A stretch of 64,000 nt of DNA from Clavelina lepadiformis (lineage: Eukaryota > Chordata > Ascidiacea > Aplousobranchia > Clavelinidae). This document shows, one piece after another, positions 49,456 to 61,400 of this stretch. The DNA lies in contig NC_135244.1 in assembly GCF_947623445.1 (NCBI RefSeq), forward strand, positions 7,316,001 to 7,380,000, in the 5' to 3' direction. Within the stretch, counting starts at the first letter, position 1, and every line of letters begins with the position of its first letter. Under the pieces are notes generated by a model that worked only from the letters and a program-made list of their open reading frames with translations, made no database searches and was not told where the DNA came from. The translations under genes were made by a program, and so were the position numbers.

Positions 49456-50511
49456 TCATGTTACAGATTTCTCTACAGTTAACACTTTTGGCAACTTCCT
49501 GAACTTGACTTTAATTTCCATTTCTTTGCTTTGCTCTTCAATGCGTGTCATCATATACTTCATATGGTTTTCCTGTCAGTAAGAAAGGCATTCATATCAG
49601 CTGTTTTCTTAAATGTAGCTTGCATAGTTGCAACTTGCATTTACACCTTTTGCAAAAACAAACGATAGCAAAATGTTCTGAACTTACATTATATATTTTT
49701 ACAAACAAATTATATGGACTTAGGCTTGAACTATTTAACTCAAGTATTAGTATTTTCAATACTTCAGTGGTGGTAGTAAGCATTTTTCTGCACAAAAGTA
49801 TAAAGGTATTAGGTATACGATGAGAAACTAATGAATAACCAGTCTAATATGTATCATACCACATTATCTTTAGTAGATTCACGAACATGTTTGAAGAGAA
49901 TCTCTACTTTTTGGCCTTTTGAAACATATTTCACAATTTGAGGTACTCTGTAATCCAAATCCTTTTCAGCAATTTTGGCTTTCACAGTAAAAATTTTGGG
50001 CTCATCTGAAATTAAACAACAGTATTTTAATGAAGATTGTTTTTGAATACTGCAACTCAGCTATGCGGAAACTCTTTTACTCTAAACGTAAGGGATTGTG
50101 TAAGAAATTGCTTTAATTTATCTAAAGTTGGTATAATTGATTTGAATCACCTATTTGTGTAACTGTAGATATGGATACAAGAATACAATAATGGGACAGA
50201 AACTGGTTTGATTTAAAGGGCAAGGCAAGTTTGTATATCATATACAAATCTGAAAAAGCTTGCTATATTGTTTTCGTGTTCGGAAAAGCAAACTTCAATA
50301 ATAATACTAATGTTTCTCAACACTATTATGAAATTAATGTTGAGCAGTGAGCATTATTATTCTCTGATACAAATGGCCAAATTAATTATATATACACACA
50401 GTATATGAAAATACCTTTGCTTAATACCAGAGTTGATGTGGTGACGTTCCTACTCTGGGAATAAAATCGCAAGGCAGTACTCATGAACCGCATATCCACA
50501 CTTCGAAGCAT
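49456..50511 (-). CDS. MTIF3: Mitochondrial IF3-like protein with only the C-terminal domain
   Basis: Exons 50511-50415, 50005-49860 and 49572-49456 join in phase and give 119 residues. Residues 1-32 (MLRSVDMRFMSTALRFYSQS, Arg-rich, no acidic residue except one Asp) look like a mitochondrial presequence. The rest matches the IF3 C-terminal domain: EPKIFTVKAKIAEKDLDYRV, QIVKYVSKGQKVEILFKHVR, then a helix and the final strands KVKFRKLPKV. Bacterial counterparts read ITLRFRGRE at the third strand. IF3 binds the small ribosomal subunit and controls initiation and subunit joining; in bacteria the C-domain alone has most of this activity. Family members normally also have an N-terminal domain (human MTIF3 is 278 residues). 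I found no exon for it in the 409-bp first intron or just upstream. The second donor could be 3 bases earlier. Confidence 0.75.
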
Positions 50512-53500
50512 AATACTATCGCATGGTCACCAAAAGCAAAAAAATAACTTTTCTTTTAAATATCAGGGGGGGAGGGAATACGTCAACTGTTAGTTATCTA
50601 AAAGCTGTAAATTAAATAAAATTCAGTAATATTTAGATCTAGGCAAACAATGATAACGGCAGGCATAATGTCACTGCTTTAATACTATCAAAATGAATAT
50701 TTTACAAGCAGATTACTTTGTTTGACATCTACAGAAACATTACATTGTTTTGTAATGGACAGATGTAAAAATGATCTAAAAACCTAATGAATCTGTCCCA
50801 GACAAAATCATATCTTGCTGCTGTAAGTGTGATAGCTTGTTTCCACTGATTTACAATATAATACGTTATAGTGAAAGGACATTTATTATTACACGACAGT
50901 AACATGTTTTTGTTAACAGTTAAGGATACCACAGCAAAGATGCAATAAATAACTGGTCGATTTTTGAGAATAAACAACCCCGGTTGTCAAGCCACTACCT
51001 GGGCCATAACTGCCCAAGTTTTTTCGTTTTGTTTCTCTTTAACAGAGTAAATATGTGCAGATAGGCAGCAGTATTATTTTTGGATACGCTTAACAAATAG
51101 TTGACAGAATTTATCTAGAAAAGGGTAGACACGACTATTTTTCAATATGATAGGAGAAATTACTTTATTGAAAAACATTTATGAATAATTATACTGCGTT
51201 TAACTTGTGGGTAACTCACTGTTGTTTCGAAGCCACGGTTGCATTTTATAATCTTCTGGTAGATTCCTATAGATAGTCTTATAGTATTGTATAGGGATGG
51301 GCCGATAAGAACCCAAACACATTCGCCGAATATCGCCTGTGTGATAGATTCAGGCGAACACAAATAGGCCTAGGCCTACTAACAATGGTGAACCCGAATA
51401 CAATGTTACAACAAAATTTATCGACATTGGTAAGAAATGATTATCTGTTTTCCTGTCTAAGCTAAACTAGAGTCAACGATTCTCATTGAAGGTATTTCAC
51501 GGAAGCATTTTGCTTTTCTAATAGCCATTTGGTCACTAACTTTTGAGAGTGACCATTTCACCGAAAGTAGGTCACACAACCCATAGTTAAAGATAGGCGG
51601 TAAGGATATTTGGTTTCCAAAAACTTGATTATAGTTGTTTATGGTTTAATTAGAGTTATATTTAGATTAGAAGTTAGATTTTGGTTAAGCTTAGGCTACT
51701 ACGTTACCTAACATTTAAGTTAGGTTTACAAGAAACTGTGAAAAAGAGCTTTGAATGACCGATTTTTTTCAGTGAAATAGTGGCAGCCTTAATTTTTGGC
51801 AATTAAGTCACCTTACAAGAAATATTTAGAAACTTTTTGATGAAATTTTATTATCTGGTGATGATACCAGTAGATAGGCTTACCATACATCCCGTTTTAG
51901 CTGGGACAGTCCCGGTTTTTAAGGCTTTGTCCCTTTGTCCAGTCAGTCAACCAAAAAGTCCCAATTTTTGTCATTTAGTCGGCCAGCATTGCCCTAAACT
52001 ACACGAATATTAGCATGCTGTGATTGGTCTGTGAAGCCAACTTGCTAAAGAGTGATGCCTGATGCATGTTCTTGTTTCGTTGTGTGGAATGTGAAAGTAA
52101 TTGTTACGTAATTCTAGTGGGTAATTGGTCCAGTAGTGGGTTGATTGTTAGCGCATTTGCTAGTTCAGTAATAGTAGCGAGATGTGATCTTTCTGCAGTG
52201 AGGTTATTGAAACAACTTATTTCGTAACGGTACTTCTTTGAATTTCCTCGTGCAAAAACCATTTGAATATGAACGCCCTTATTACCTGCAAAATTAATAC
52301 TGACTTTTCCTGCTGTGATTTTTTGTGAAAATAAAGACTTCTTCAAGAAGGTATTGTCTGCAAAAAAGTATGACTGGGCGAATGTATAAATTTACAGATG
52401 CTTGAACACTTTTTTATTTCCAAGTAAAATGCATTATTTTAGTTTTTCTTAGGGTATTACTACTTTAGTTGTCCCTGACGATAGCAACGCAAAATAGTTC
52501 CATATACTCCTAGCAAAATATGAACCACATTTATCTGATAAGGCTCGTTCAATCAATCAATCATTTTATTTTTCGTCAAAAGCGCGGTGGGGACGAAAAA
52601 TCAAGCCAGTTGTTACTAACACGTGCCAATGAAAAGGAAAAAGTTACTAAGCCGAAAAGGCTTAAAACATGTTTAAGAGAAATAACGTTAATATTTTCTG
52701 GTTACAACTAGCACGGTCACTAAACCTATAGTTAGTTAAATCCATAAAACATAAGTTAGAAAAGTGAAAATTGTGTTGGTCTGTTAAGAAGTTGTTCTGA
52801 AGCGCCCCGGTTTTTCATCACAAAAATGTGGTATGCCTGTCATTAGAGCCTAACTCTGTTACACCGCAGTACCAAATCTAGCCTAATTGTTGACAGTAAT
52901 GTTTACAACAGGGTATTCCCCTAAATTAAATATTTATTCTTCTAAGTTACTTATTTAGGGTTTTTGAACAAGAATTTGAAAGGAGAAATAGATGTGCCAT
53001 GTTTTTTTAGGGTTCCGATAATTCATGGTCACTCGTAAATTTTTCCTTAGAAATCGAATTTCATTCGAATAAGTTCGGGTTTGACACTAAGCAATCGCTT
53101 GCATCATCGATTCTTTTTATTCGAAACACAAAAATAATCAATTTATTCGTAACAAATTTGCCGTTAATTCAATGTGTAGTCCATGTTTCTGTGATTAGTA
53201 ACGATTAACTTTTAACAACCACAGACTTAAATTTAATCGTTAATCACTGGGCAGTTTACAGTCTAGCAAAGCCAATAATAAATAGTCATTTTGATCATAA
53301 ACTTCACGATTAATCATGGATCAAGACACATTGACCGTCATAATAACGCAGGAGCAAAATAACTTGCATTGCTTGGCCTAATTATTAATTAATTAATCTA
53401 ATCAATATATCTTTCATTCACTTTTTCCTATATGATTCTATTGTATAAAATTGTGTAGACCCATATAAGGTTGTACGAAGGTCGTGTTTTAGTCGTGCAA

Positions 53501-54373
53501 AGACTTTTCTCAGTCTGAGGATAAAGATTTTTAATATCATAGAAATATAGCCTACCATGGGCTACCAATGTTTAAATCTACTTTGGTGGCACCAAATGCA
53601 ACCACTTGATATGTAAAATACAGCGCAACCCCACCAACGTTAAATTGACTAATTATTAATTAAAGCAACAAACATGTTAAAAGAAAGAGAAGGCTAGAGT
53701 CTGCGGACATATATTTGCAATAAGTCTATCTTTAACTTTTAAGCAATATTTCGCTTTATTTAGGCTAATATATAGTGGAGTGGATAAGCAATTCATGTAC
53801 CTTATTTTTAGAAGATTACTCAATGACCTGAAGTTTGTTTACAGACATGAAGGTATTTTAGATTTTACTTCTGTAGATCCATAGGTCGCGGGCCACTTTT
53901 GCCTCTCAAAGATATTTCATTATGGTTCTAGAATCTAGATCCAACTATGCAAAACATTTCGTGGTTTATTCACGTCTGTTATGTTGGCCAATCCATGATT
54001 TACTAAGCCTTGGTCGAGTTATAAAACCTTGAAAAAATTTCCTACTGGGTATATAAGAACGCTTCTAAAAAATGAACAATTTTAAAGAGTTTTAAGCCTT
54101 TTATGACAATTTTAGTATCCGGAAATAAGTATACGTAGGAATACTGTCAAGAGAATTCCGAATAGCTCTCCAAAATATAAGAATTGTCAGGCTATACCTC
54201 GTTAAAGCCTCCATGAAAATTAGTCTATTCTTTTAAAAAGGAAACTTGAGTATACTGAACAGCTGTCAAATTTCCCAGGCCCATTTTAGTTATAGACCTA
54301 CTGCAGTGAAAATTCTGTAAGTCTTAATTGTTTACTCACGTCGACTTGGTGAAAGTATAAGTTTACGAAAAAC
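50512..54373. other. Non-coding stretch with transposon debris
   Basis: Near 51883-51980 a run with ACATCCCGTTTTAGCTGGGA and AGTCCCGGTTTTT looks like the end of a DNA transposon, but its partner end is unclear (perhaps near 52805-52840). A SINE-like tail lies at about 53495-53545. No supported gene was seen; the ORFs at 52104-52346 and 52520-52711 have no domain. Confidence 0.35.
53495..53545 (+). repeat. SINE tail fragment
   Basis: It shares GTGCAAAGACTTTTCT and GGATAAAGATTTTTAATAT with the 3' part of the SINE at 15291-15620. The tRNA-like head is absent. Confidence 0.45.
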
Positions 54374-55145
54374 ATGGGAAATATTTCCTTCTACCTGTTT
54401 TCATATTTACTGTTGTCAGGTAACAAAGATGCGAAACTTTACCTAAGATTAAGTATAAAGGTTACAGTACAGGCACCAAGCCAGATTAGAGCATTGTTTT
54501 TAGTAGCTATCTAGAACAGCAAATTCTTCTATATATAGAGCACTTTAATATCATTTTGATTACAAAACTTATACAAAAAGTTTAACATTTTTGCAGTTTT
54601 CGTCCTAAATGGCGTAGCCTCGTCGTTGGATGTAAGTTAAACTTGTACAAATATTTGATTTTTTCTCGTAGTTACAGTGCGATATACTTTTGTACTGTAT
54701 GTTGTATGAATCCTGTTTGTAGTCTGATACAAATTTGTTTTCAAATTTACTACAACTAAAACCCTTAATAAAAATATTTGTACAGGATTGCAGTGCCCGT
54801 GAACTTAATGGCATTTGTCAAATGAGCCTTTTTCCAGTCTGCGGGACAGATCATCTTACCTATCCCAACAAATGCGTGTTGTGCGCAGAGAATGCTAAAA
54901 AAACAAAAGAGTAAGTGTATGACAGTGAAAGAGTTTTATTTTTGCTGTTTGATGCAAGCATCTTTAGTGAATACACTATAGCCAATATATATTTTTAACC
55001 TACATACGATAACAGTCATAATTAATCACATATAGCAATATCATAAGATACAAATCAATGGATTAATGTAGTCTTAAATTACTTAACATTTATGTGTCAA
55101 TATAGAAACTGGATTAGAGTCGCTCACAAAGGTAACTGTAGCTAA
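54374..55145 (+). CDS. Secreted single-domain Kazal inhibitor, four exons
   Basis: Exons 54374-54419, 54597-54631, 54786-54910 and 55106-55145 join in phase and give 81 residues. A signal peptide is split over exons 1 and 2 (MGNISFYLFSYLLLS, VFVLNGVAS). One complete Kazal domain follows with the spacing C-x8-C-x7-C-x10-C-x2-C-x19-C, including PVCGTDHLTYPNKCVLC and ending RVAHKGNCS. The size and layout are those of SPINK-type serine protease inhibitors. The P1 position, two residues after the second Cys, is Met, which favours elastase- or chymotrypsin-like targets rather than trypsin. The product is expected to be extracellular. An AATAAA at 55235 gives a short 3' UTR. Confidence 0.85.
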
Positions 55146-55234
55146 ACCTTTCAGCAAATAAGCAGTGTGATTGATGAAGATGACGTGGTTATCATCACAA
55201 ATGTATTTCTGCTTTATTTGCCATACGACCAAGG

Positions 55235-55240
55235 AATAAA
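55235..55240 (+). promoter_or_regulatory. Poly(A) signal of the Kazal gene
   Basis: AATAAA lies 90 bases after the stop codon, the first such hexamer on this strand. Confidence 0.5.
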
Positions 55241-57176
55241 ATACTTAAAGTTCTGCAAGTTCTCAGGTTGATGTTTTTGATATAGCGTTTAGCCCAGAGC
55301 TTATTCACCTTATTGTAATGGTACGCCTCGTTTGTACTTGCTCCGAACCTTTTACAGCATATACCGTAATCAAACCCTCCATAGCCCATATGTAGGCAAA
55401 CTATAGGCCTACTGTCAGCTGGTCGCACTAAACCAAAGCGTATTTTTGACGATATAAAACTGTGACTAAAGAAATAAATTACAGTTGGTTGTCCAACTCA
55501 AACATTAACAAAACAAATGAAAGATTGTATTTACTTCCTTTGCATGAAATAACCAGTGCTTTACAATTTATATTATTGGTGCACATTGCATAATCGTGTG
55601 TAGTCTTGATAATGACTCGCTGCCCTTGGCCCGTATATATTGGAAAATTAGCCCTTTCGTTCTCTTGAGTTATGGATCACCCTGCTATAGGCCTAAAGCG
55701 AAAATGCCGGCATCAGCCTACAAACACTTTCCTTTTCTGTTTTCGCCTCGTCAAGTACAGTAGATTTAGGTTAGATGGAATTATGATGGCGCTGAAGGAT
55801 AAAATACTTCCAGTGCTTGCATGATAAAGCTTTTATACCATACTTGAAATGTTTCAAATTGAAAAAGTTAAGTATTCGTGAAAATAAGTAATGAAAAATA
55901 AACTTTGCTAGTCCGAAATTGCAAATGCGCTTTTAAACTATACTTTAAGAGAAAATAAGCCATTTTTAATTGAAAATCTTTCTATCTATATATTAGGGTA
56001 CAAACCTGTTGTTTCTAGCTTATACGAAATTACTTATACTAAAATTTCTGCGAACCATTTTTCGGTTTTGTAGTTGAATTCTTTGCAGTTTTTTTTATAC
56101 ATGATGAAAAATAAAGAATTCAGCCCGAATATTTTTGCAAGACTCGAAATTGTGAAAATAGCATAATGTGTCCGTATTTATGGACGTATTAATCTAATAT
56201 TTTAGTCCGAGTTTGCAGTTACGCACATCTCTGGGCTGCATAAAACGCAAAGAAGGTTTTGTTCTGCAATAATAGCTGTCAAAGGTCAAAAAGTATATGA
56301 TTTGGTACGGGATTTGCTGTGATGCAATTAAATAGCGTATTACGAGACGGAAAAATAAATCTGTTTTTGGAATCTTTTACATATAGGCTTAGCAGACCGC
56401 CAATATATACCCTATTGAGGACCTAATAGGAGTAGAGAATTTCAATAACTATTTTCAAGGGTCCATTTACACTACTGCCATGCATGGACTGTTGCAAATT
56501 ATATTTGATACGTGTTGAAGTAATCTTTTGGCCTCACATTTGTATGAATTTTGTTGTCTTTGATCGTGCAAAGATTATGGCTTTCACAGTTAAATGGTTT
56601 TTTTGTAGGAGATCAAAAGCTTGCCGCCAAAGTAGATTGCAGATTTCTAAAGTCAGTATGACAACTTTTAAACTTATCTGTTACATACGCGCTATAATAA
56701 TAATATACCTGATGCCAAACCACACTATAGAGTATAGACTATATTAACTACATTTTGGTATTTAATATCTGTTGTAGCTTCATACATTTTGGTATTTGGA
56801 GCAACATTTTTGTATGTGATATTTGGAGTTGTTGTATACAGTATACCTAACTACCAAGGTCAGTATAATACAGATTAAAATCTTTTGTATAACCGGACGT
56901 GATCCTTAGAATCGTTTCAATTTGTAATTTGATAATTGAAGTTGGAAAAAATCGTTTGAACTTTCAAGTGAAGCGTTACAAATTCGAAGACTTGCTGATT
57001 TTTTATCACTGCGGCAATCTCTAAGAAATTTTCAACTTGTGTTGTTGTCAACACTTTCTTATTATATCAGTATACCCTTTATAGACCATAGTTTATGGTC
57101 TATAACGCGGTTGTGCTTATGTACACATATAGGTTTACTAACCAAATGAGGAAAGTCAGCAAGAGAAAATAGTAAT
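55241..57176. other. Non-coding intergenic stretch
   Basis: No exon with family or splice support was found. An exact 12-bp hairpin lies near its right end. Confidence 0.45.
57079..57105. repeat. Perfect hairpin
   Basis: TTATAGACCATA and TATGGTCTATAA form a 12-bp stem with a 3-base loop. It ends 71 bp before the TTAA of the piggyBac. The core resembles the hAT target duplications elsewhere in the window. Function unknown. Confidence 0.6.
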
Positions 57177-57180
57177 TTAA

Positions 57181-58495
57181 CACTAGAACGGCCGAGGTGT
57201 CGAAATCGACACTTTTTGAATTTTGATGTAAGTTATATTTTTTTTAGTAAAAGCAGTTGCAACGATATAAAATTTTCAGTAGCTTCCTAACTTTCTTGAA
57301 AGAGTATGGATAAGTAACATTTACCGAAATTTGATTTTCAATTTATTTTTTACAACTTGTTATACCTTCAACGGCCGAGGTGTCGAAATCGACACCAAGA
57401 TGATTTGAGAGGTTCAGTAGACTACAACATCTTTTTACTTCGCACGATTGCACTTGCAACTAACATATCCTTGAGATTAGCCCAGTTTTTATCTTTTCAA
57501 GTGATTGTTTATCTCATTTAGATACAGCTTTTACGGAGAGTTTATGGCATCCTAAACGTACTTTGTCCATGTACATTTGCACAATACAAACTCGCTTTGC
57601 TTTGCAGCGAAGGCGAACTGTAAAATGCACACGACAGTTTTTGTGCAACGTATGGATTGTATGCCATACGCTATTAGCAGAGCTAGGCTATAAACTATAC
57701 AGTAGGCCAAAACAAAACAAGGTAGGCGTGGACGTTTTCGACCAAACGGCGAGAAAATACACAACTCATGCAGCAAGTAGACGATGACCTTTGGCTGTTT
57801 GGACAAAACTACTGGACATAGTAGAGCTAAATTCCTGGATTCTGCACAGAAAATGTTTCGGTAGCAAAATCGGCCGACGAAGCTTCATACTCCAGCTTAC
57901 GGAGGGGTTGAGGGATGCTTACGCGGTGAAGCGGAAGCAGGTGGTCCAAAGAGAAGTGAACCCAGCGCAGAGAAGACCATCTGGAAAGCGAAGGAAATGT
58001 GCGGAAGAAAGTCGTAAAATTATATAGTTACAGTTTGAAGTCACTGCAACAGGCCAACTTGCGGATTGTGTTGTAATGGCGACTGGAAACTTACACAATG
58101 CAAAAACCGCACGACGTAAATAGATCAACATGGGTCCTGCTGTAAACTCTAAAGACATGTCACATTGTGTGTGGGAAACATATGAGCTTTTTCTGCAATA
58201 GTTAGCGTTTTGTGAAGATACCTACCATCAGAATAATGATTGTTTATGTTTCAACTCATAAATATTGTTTTTTTCGTTTCTTACAAATGTGTGCAACGTC
58301 AACAAAGGTCGAATTGCTGTAGCTATTGTAGTTTTTGTTTCTACTGAACAAGCAAAATACATCCTAAATTTATTACGGAAGTATTTAGTTTTGAGTTTTT
58401 CGCTAAATTAAATCAAAAAGTACATTTTTAAGGATGGTGTCGTTTTCGACACCACCGGCCGTTAGAGGTAAACTTGTTTTCCGGCCGTTCTAGTG
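57181..58495 (+). mobile_element. piggyBac element, defective
   Basis: A 1,315-bp element bounded by TTAA at 57177-57180 and 58496-58499. The inverted ends CACTAGAACGGCCG are perfect. Subterminal palindromes GTGTCGAAATCGACAC occur at about 57197 and 57380, and GTGTCGTTTTCGACAC near 58437. The interior keeps only the 3' part of a transposase gene. Confidence 0.88.
57707..58027 (+). pseudogene. piggyBac transposase, C-terminal part with a nonsense codon
   Basis: The frame reads KQNKVGVDVFDQTARKYTTH then ASRR-stop-PLAVWTKLLDIVELNSW. The pattern NKxGVDxxDQ with the conserved Asp, followed by RRWPLxxxxxxLDIxxxNSW, is the C-terminal part of the piggyBac DDE domain. The TGA at 57788-57790 replaces the expected TGG (Trp). 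The frame then runs to a TAG-type end after RRKCAEESRKII. The N-terminal domain and the first catalytic Asp residues are missing. It cannot encode an active enzyme as it stands. Confidence 0.8.
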
Positions 58496-58499
58496 TTAA

Positions 58500-61400
58500 T
58501 ACTTGCGTTAACTAATATTATTGGCAAAGATAAAACTATTTAATGAGTTTTTATCATTAAATGTAATTACATAAGCCAAAGACTCACTTCTGTTATTCAT
58601 AAATCGCCCAATAAAATTTATCTTGGATAATTAAACAACATTCACAACAAAAAACAAGAAACATAAAAGTATACTACTCAAAAGTCTAAACGAAAAAGAA
58701 ATAAACATAAAAATGTACTCTTTAGTTTATTTTTTAATGTCGAGCGACAATGATATAATAAAATATATACAGGCTGACATCACAAGGATTAGAATTTGCA
58801 GACTAACACATCAAATGATCTGTATAGATGGACAGCATACTGTAAATCAAAACTGCCGTCAGCCAATGTCATATCTAAACTGCCGTTTTTACCAAAATAC
58901 GGGAACATACATTTTATGCGAAATGTGTTTTTTACATCGTAGGCGATATCATCACGTAATCATATCAAAAATTGTGTTTACCATCAAAGGTAACCTAAAA
59001 CGCGACGAGCAATTGCAGTAATACGAGCAACTTGCTGAATTGAAATGATAAATTTATATATGGCAAAACTAAAGTAACGTGGAAAAATGCTGTTTACTAC
59101 TGATGTATAAATTTAACAAAACATTTACCTTCGTTCAGAACAGATATTCAGACACACGTGTATATGCCGTACCAGTATCCACAATTAGCCGCTAGGTGGC
59201 AAAAGAGAGTTATCTAGATTTGAAGATGCCAGTTGTAGACTTGAGGCTTACCCCAAATGAGGAAAGGCAGGAATGTTTTGTCAGAAACATGTTGACGAAA
59301 AGGTGCATTATTGTTTCAATCTGTGCAAAAGTTACCACGTGTTCTTAATTCTATTTCACTTATTGTATATAATTGCCATCAAATCGCAAAATTGTCGAGC
59401 GCAGTTACCCCACAGAAAACGTCTCTGTGAAATAGGATGTTTGTCTTTAACATTTTGTTGTGGTTAACCATATAATTAGTTGCTCACAAAGAAATGGTAT
59501 TGTGGTTAGACACTGAAGACAGCGGAAATGCGCCCTCATTCACGGGGCTGCATTAAGCCCGTCAGTATAGCACTGAGGTCGGTTTTTGTTGGATGTCGGC
59601 AAACACAGCTAATTTACTGTAACTTACTAAAAAGTATTTTATTGGCGCAGCAATTAGACAAATTTGGTTTTGATTTTGCCGATAATAATCTCTCGTACGA
59701 GCTTATAGTGAAGTGTCTATCTTGTTCTGGGTACTTTTTGTCGCCATCAATCAGTTTTAACCAGTCGCGTGCTACTGCATTCAATGAATGCTGGTTGTAT
59801 GACTGCTGCAATCATCTCTATTCTTCTCCAGTTTAAGTTTCGACCCAGTAGGATATTACACAAAAATAACGTTTAGCGAAGAAGAAAAATTTCCAAAAAT
59901 GTATGGGGCTTGCAGAATTTCACAATGGATAATAAAATTTGTATTAGCATGACTCATATGCGAACAATTGTGCGGCAATGTCGTTTACATGGAAACTCAT
60001 AATTGTGATCTATGCTGAATTCTGCAGTAATTTGAAACCTAAAGTGGTCCAAAGTACATTGCAATTCCAACGTTAAGATCGGTTGTATAGGGTCTAAATA
60101 ACTAGTAAGTACTTTGAACCCCAGTATGTTTTAGATATTTTGAGACTAAGACCTATAAATAGGACTAATATGTATCGCACGCGACAGGCTCTTTCTTAAT
60201 TTTATATGACGTCATAGAATATTAGGGGTGGTAAGTGACTGAGTTATTGTGCCTAAGTGAAGTTTGGCCTGACCACTATACTAAGACGTTTTAAAGGCAG
60301 TCATTAGGATTTAGCTTAACCATTATTGTCACAAAAAGCGTCGATTTATTATAGCACCTGAGCTAAACTTGTTTTATTTAAATCTCGCGATTTAGGCTGT
60401 GTATATTACAGGTGTTATATCCCACCCACATTTTCCGCTCGGGTTTTATGAAATAAAGAGTTGGCTGGCCCCAACTGTAGCGTGGCGTTGCTTTAACTAT
60501 ATTAATCTGTTTAAGATCAAAGACAACATTTTGATCTTCATATAGGTAATTTGCGTGCGTTCGCAGTGCAATTTGGCCTTCAATAAAGCGTGGAATGGCG
60601 TTAACGAAAGGGAAAGGACCTGATGACGCATTTGTGTAGAAAAATACAATCGAAGCGTTTGTAGGCGATGGCTTGCTTCTTTGTGTCACCTTTTCAAGTA
60701 ACACCTGTTCTCAAACACCCGCCTTTCCTAATGGATTAAATGTATAATCAGGCAACAGGCGACTTCGTGTCAACGCCGTATTAGTCTAGCCCAGCACGAT
60801 TTCCGGCAGCAAGAGAAATCAGGGCAACATTTAACAAACATGGTAAAATGTGGGTCGATATTAAAAGGTGACGTAAAGATTTTTACAACGCGTATAATGT
60901 GTTAAAACTTATTTCGATCTGTTCATTTGTTTAAGAAGCCTGTAATATGCATATAGATTAGATAACATTAAGTAAACAAGAATACTGTACTTTCTGCTTC
61001 ACTTAAGATACCATGGAGGAACAGTGTTCTTCTGCATTGACAGACCAAGATGCAAATTCAATCCTACTTGGGATATATAACCACAAACGCTTTCATACAA
61101 ATCAACAACACGATAGAAATTGGAAAGATGTTGATATTACTTAGCTCTAAACTTTTCACACAGGGTAAAACTCGCTCACAATTGACAAAGTTAAAACATC
61201 GATCCGTGTCTAGGTATAGAAGCAAGGTGTTGAATATTTCTCTCTACGCATGAAAAACGAAGGAGTTGGTGCTCACGAATGACTTGCATTTCGCTTCTCA
61301 GTCGACCTGGCAACTTATAAACAACTGTATCAAACCAGGATTATAAAGTTATGATCATACTTTTCTAAGAACGCGAACAGAAGTACAGCTATATTGTCGC

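Noticed and set aside
54605..54814. Minus-strand ORF over the Kazal exons
   Set aside because: It is antisense to supported plus-strand exons.
58713..59021. 102-codon ORF with several Cys
   Set aside because: Cys spacing fits no domain I know, and the tract is AT-rich without splice support.
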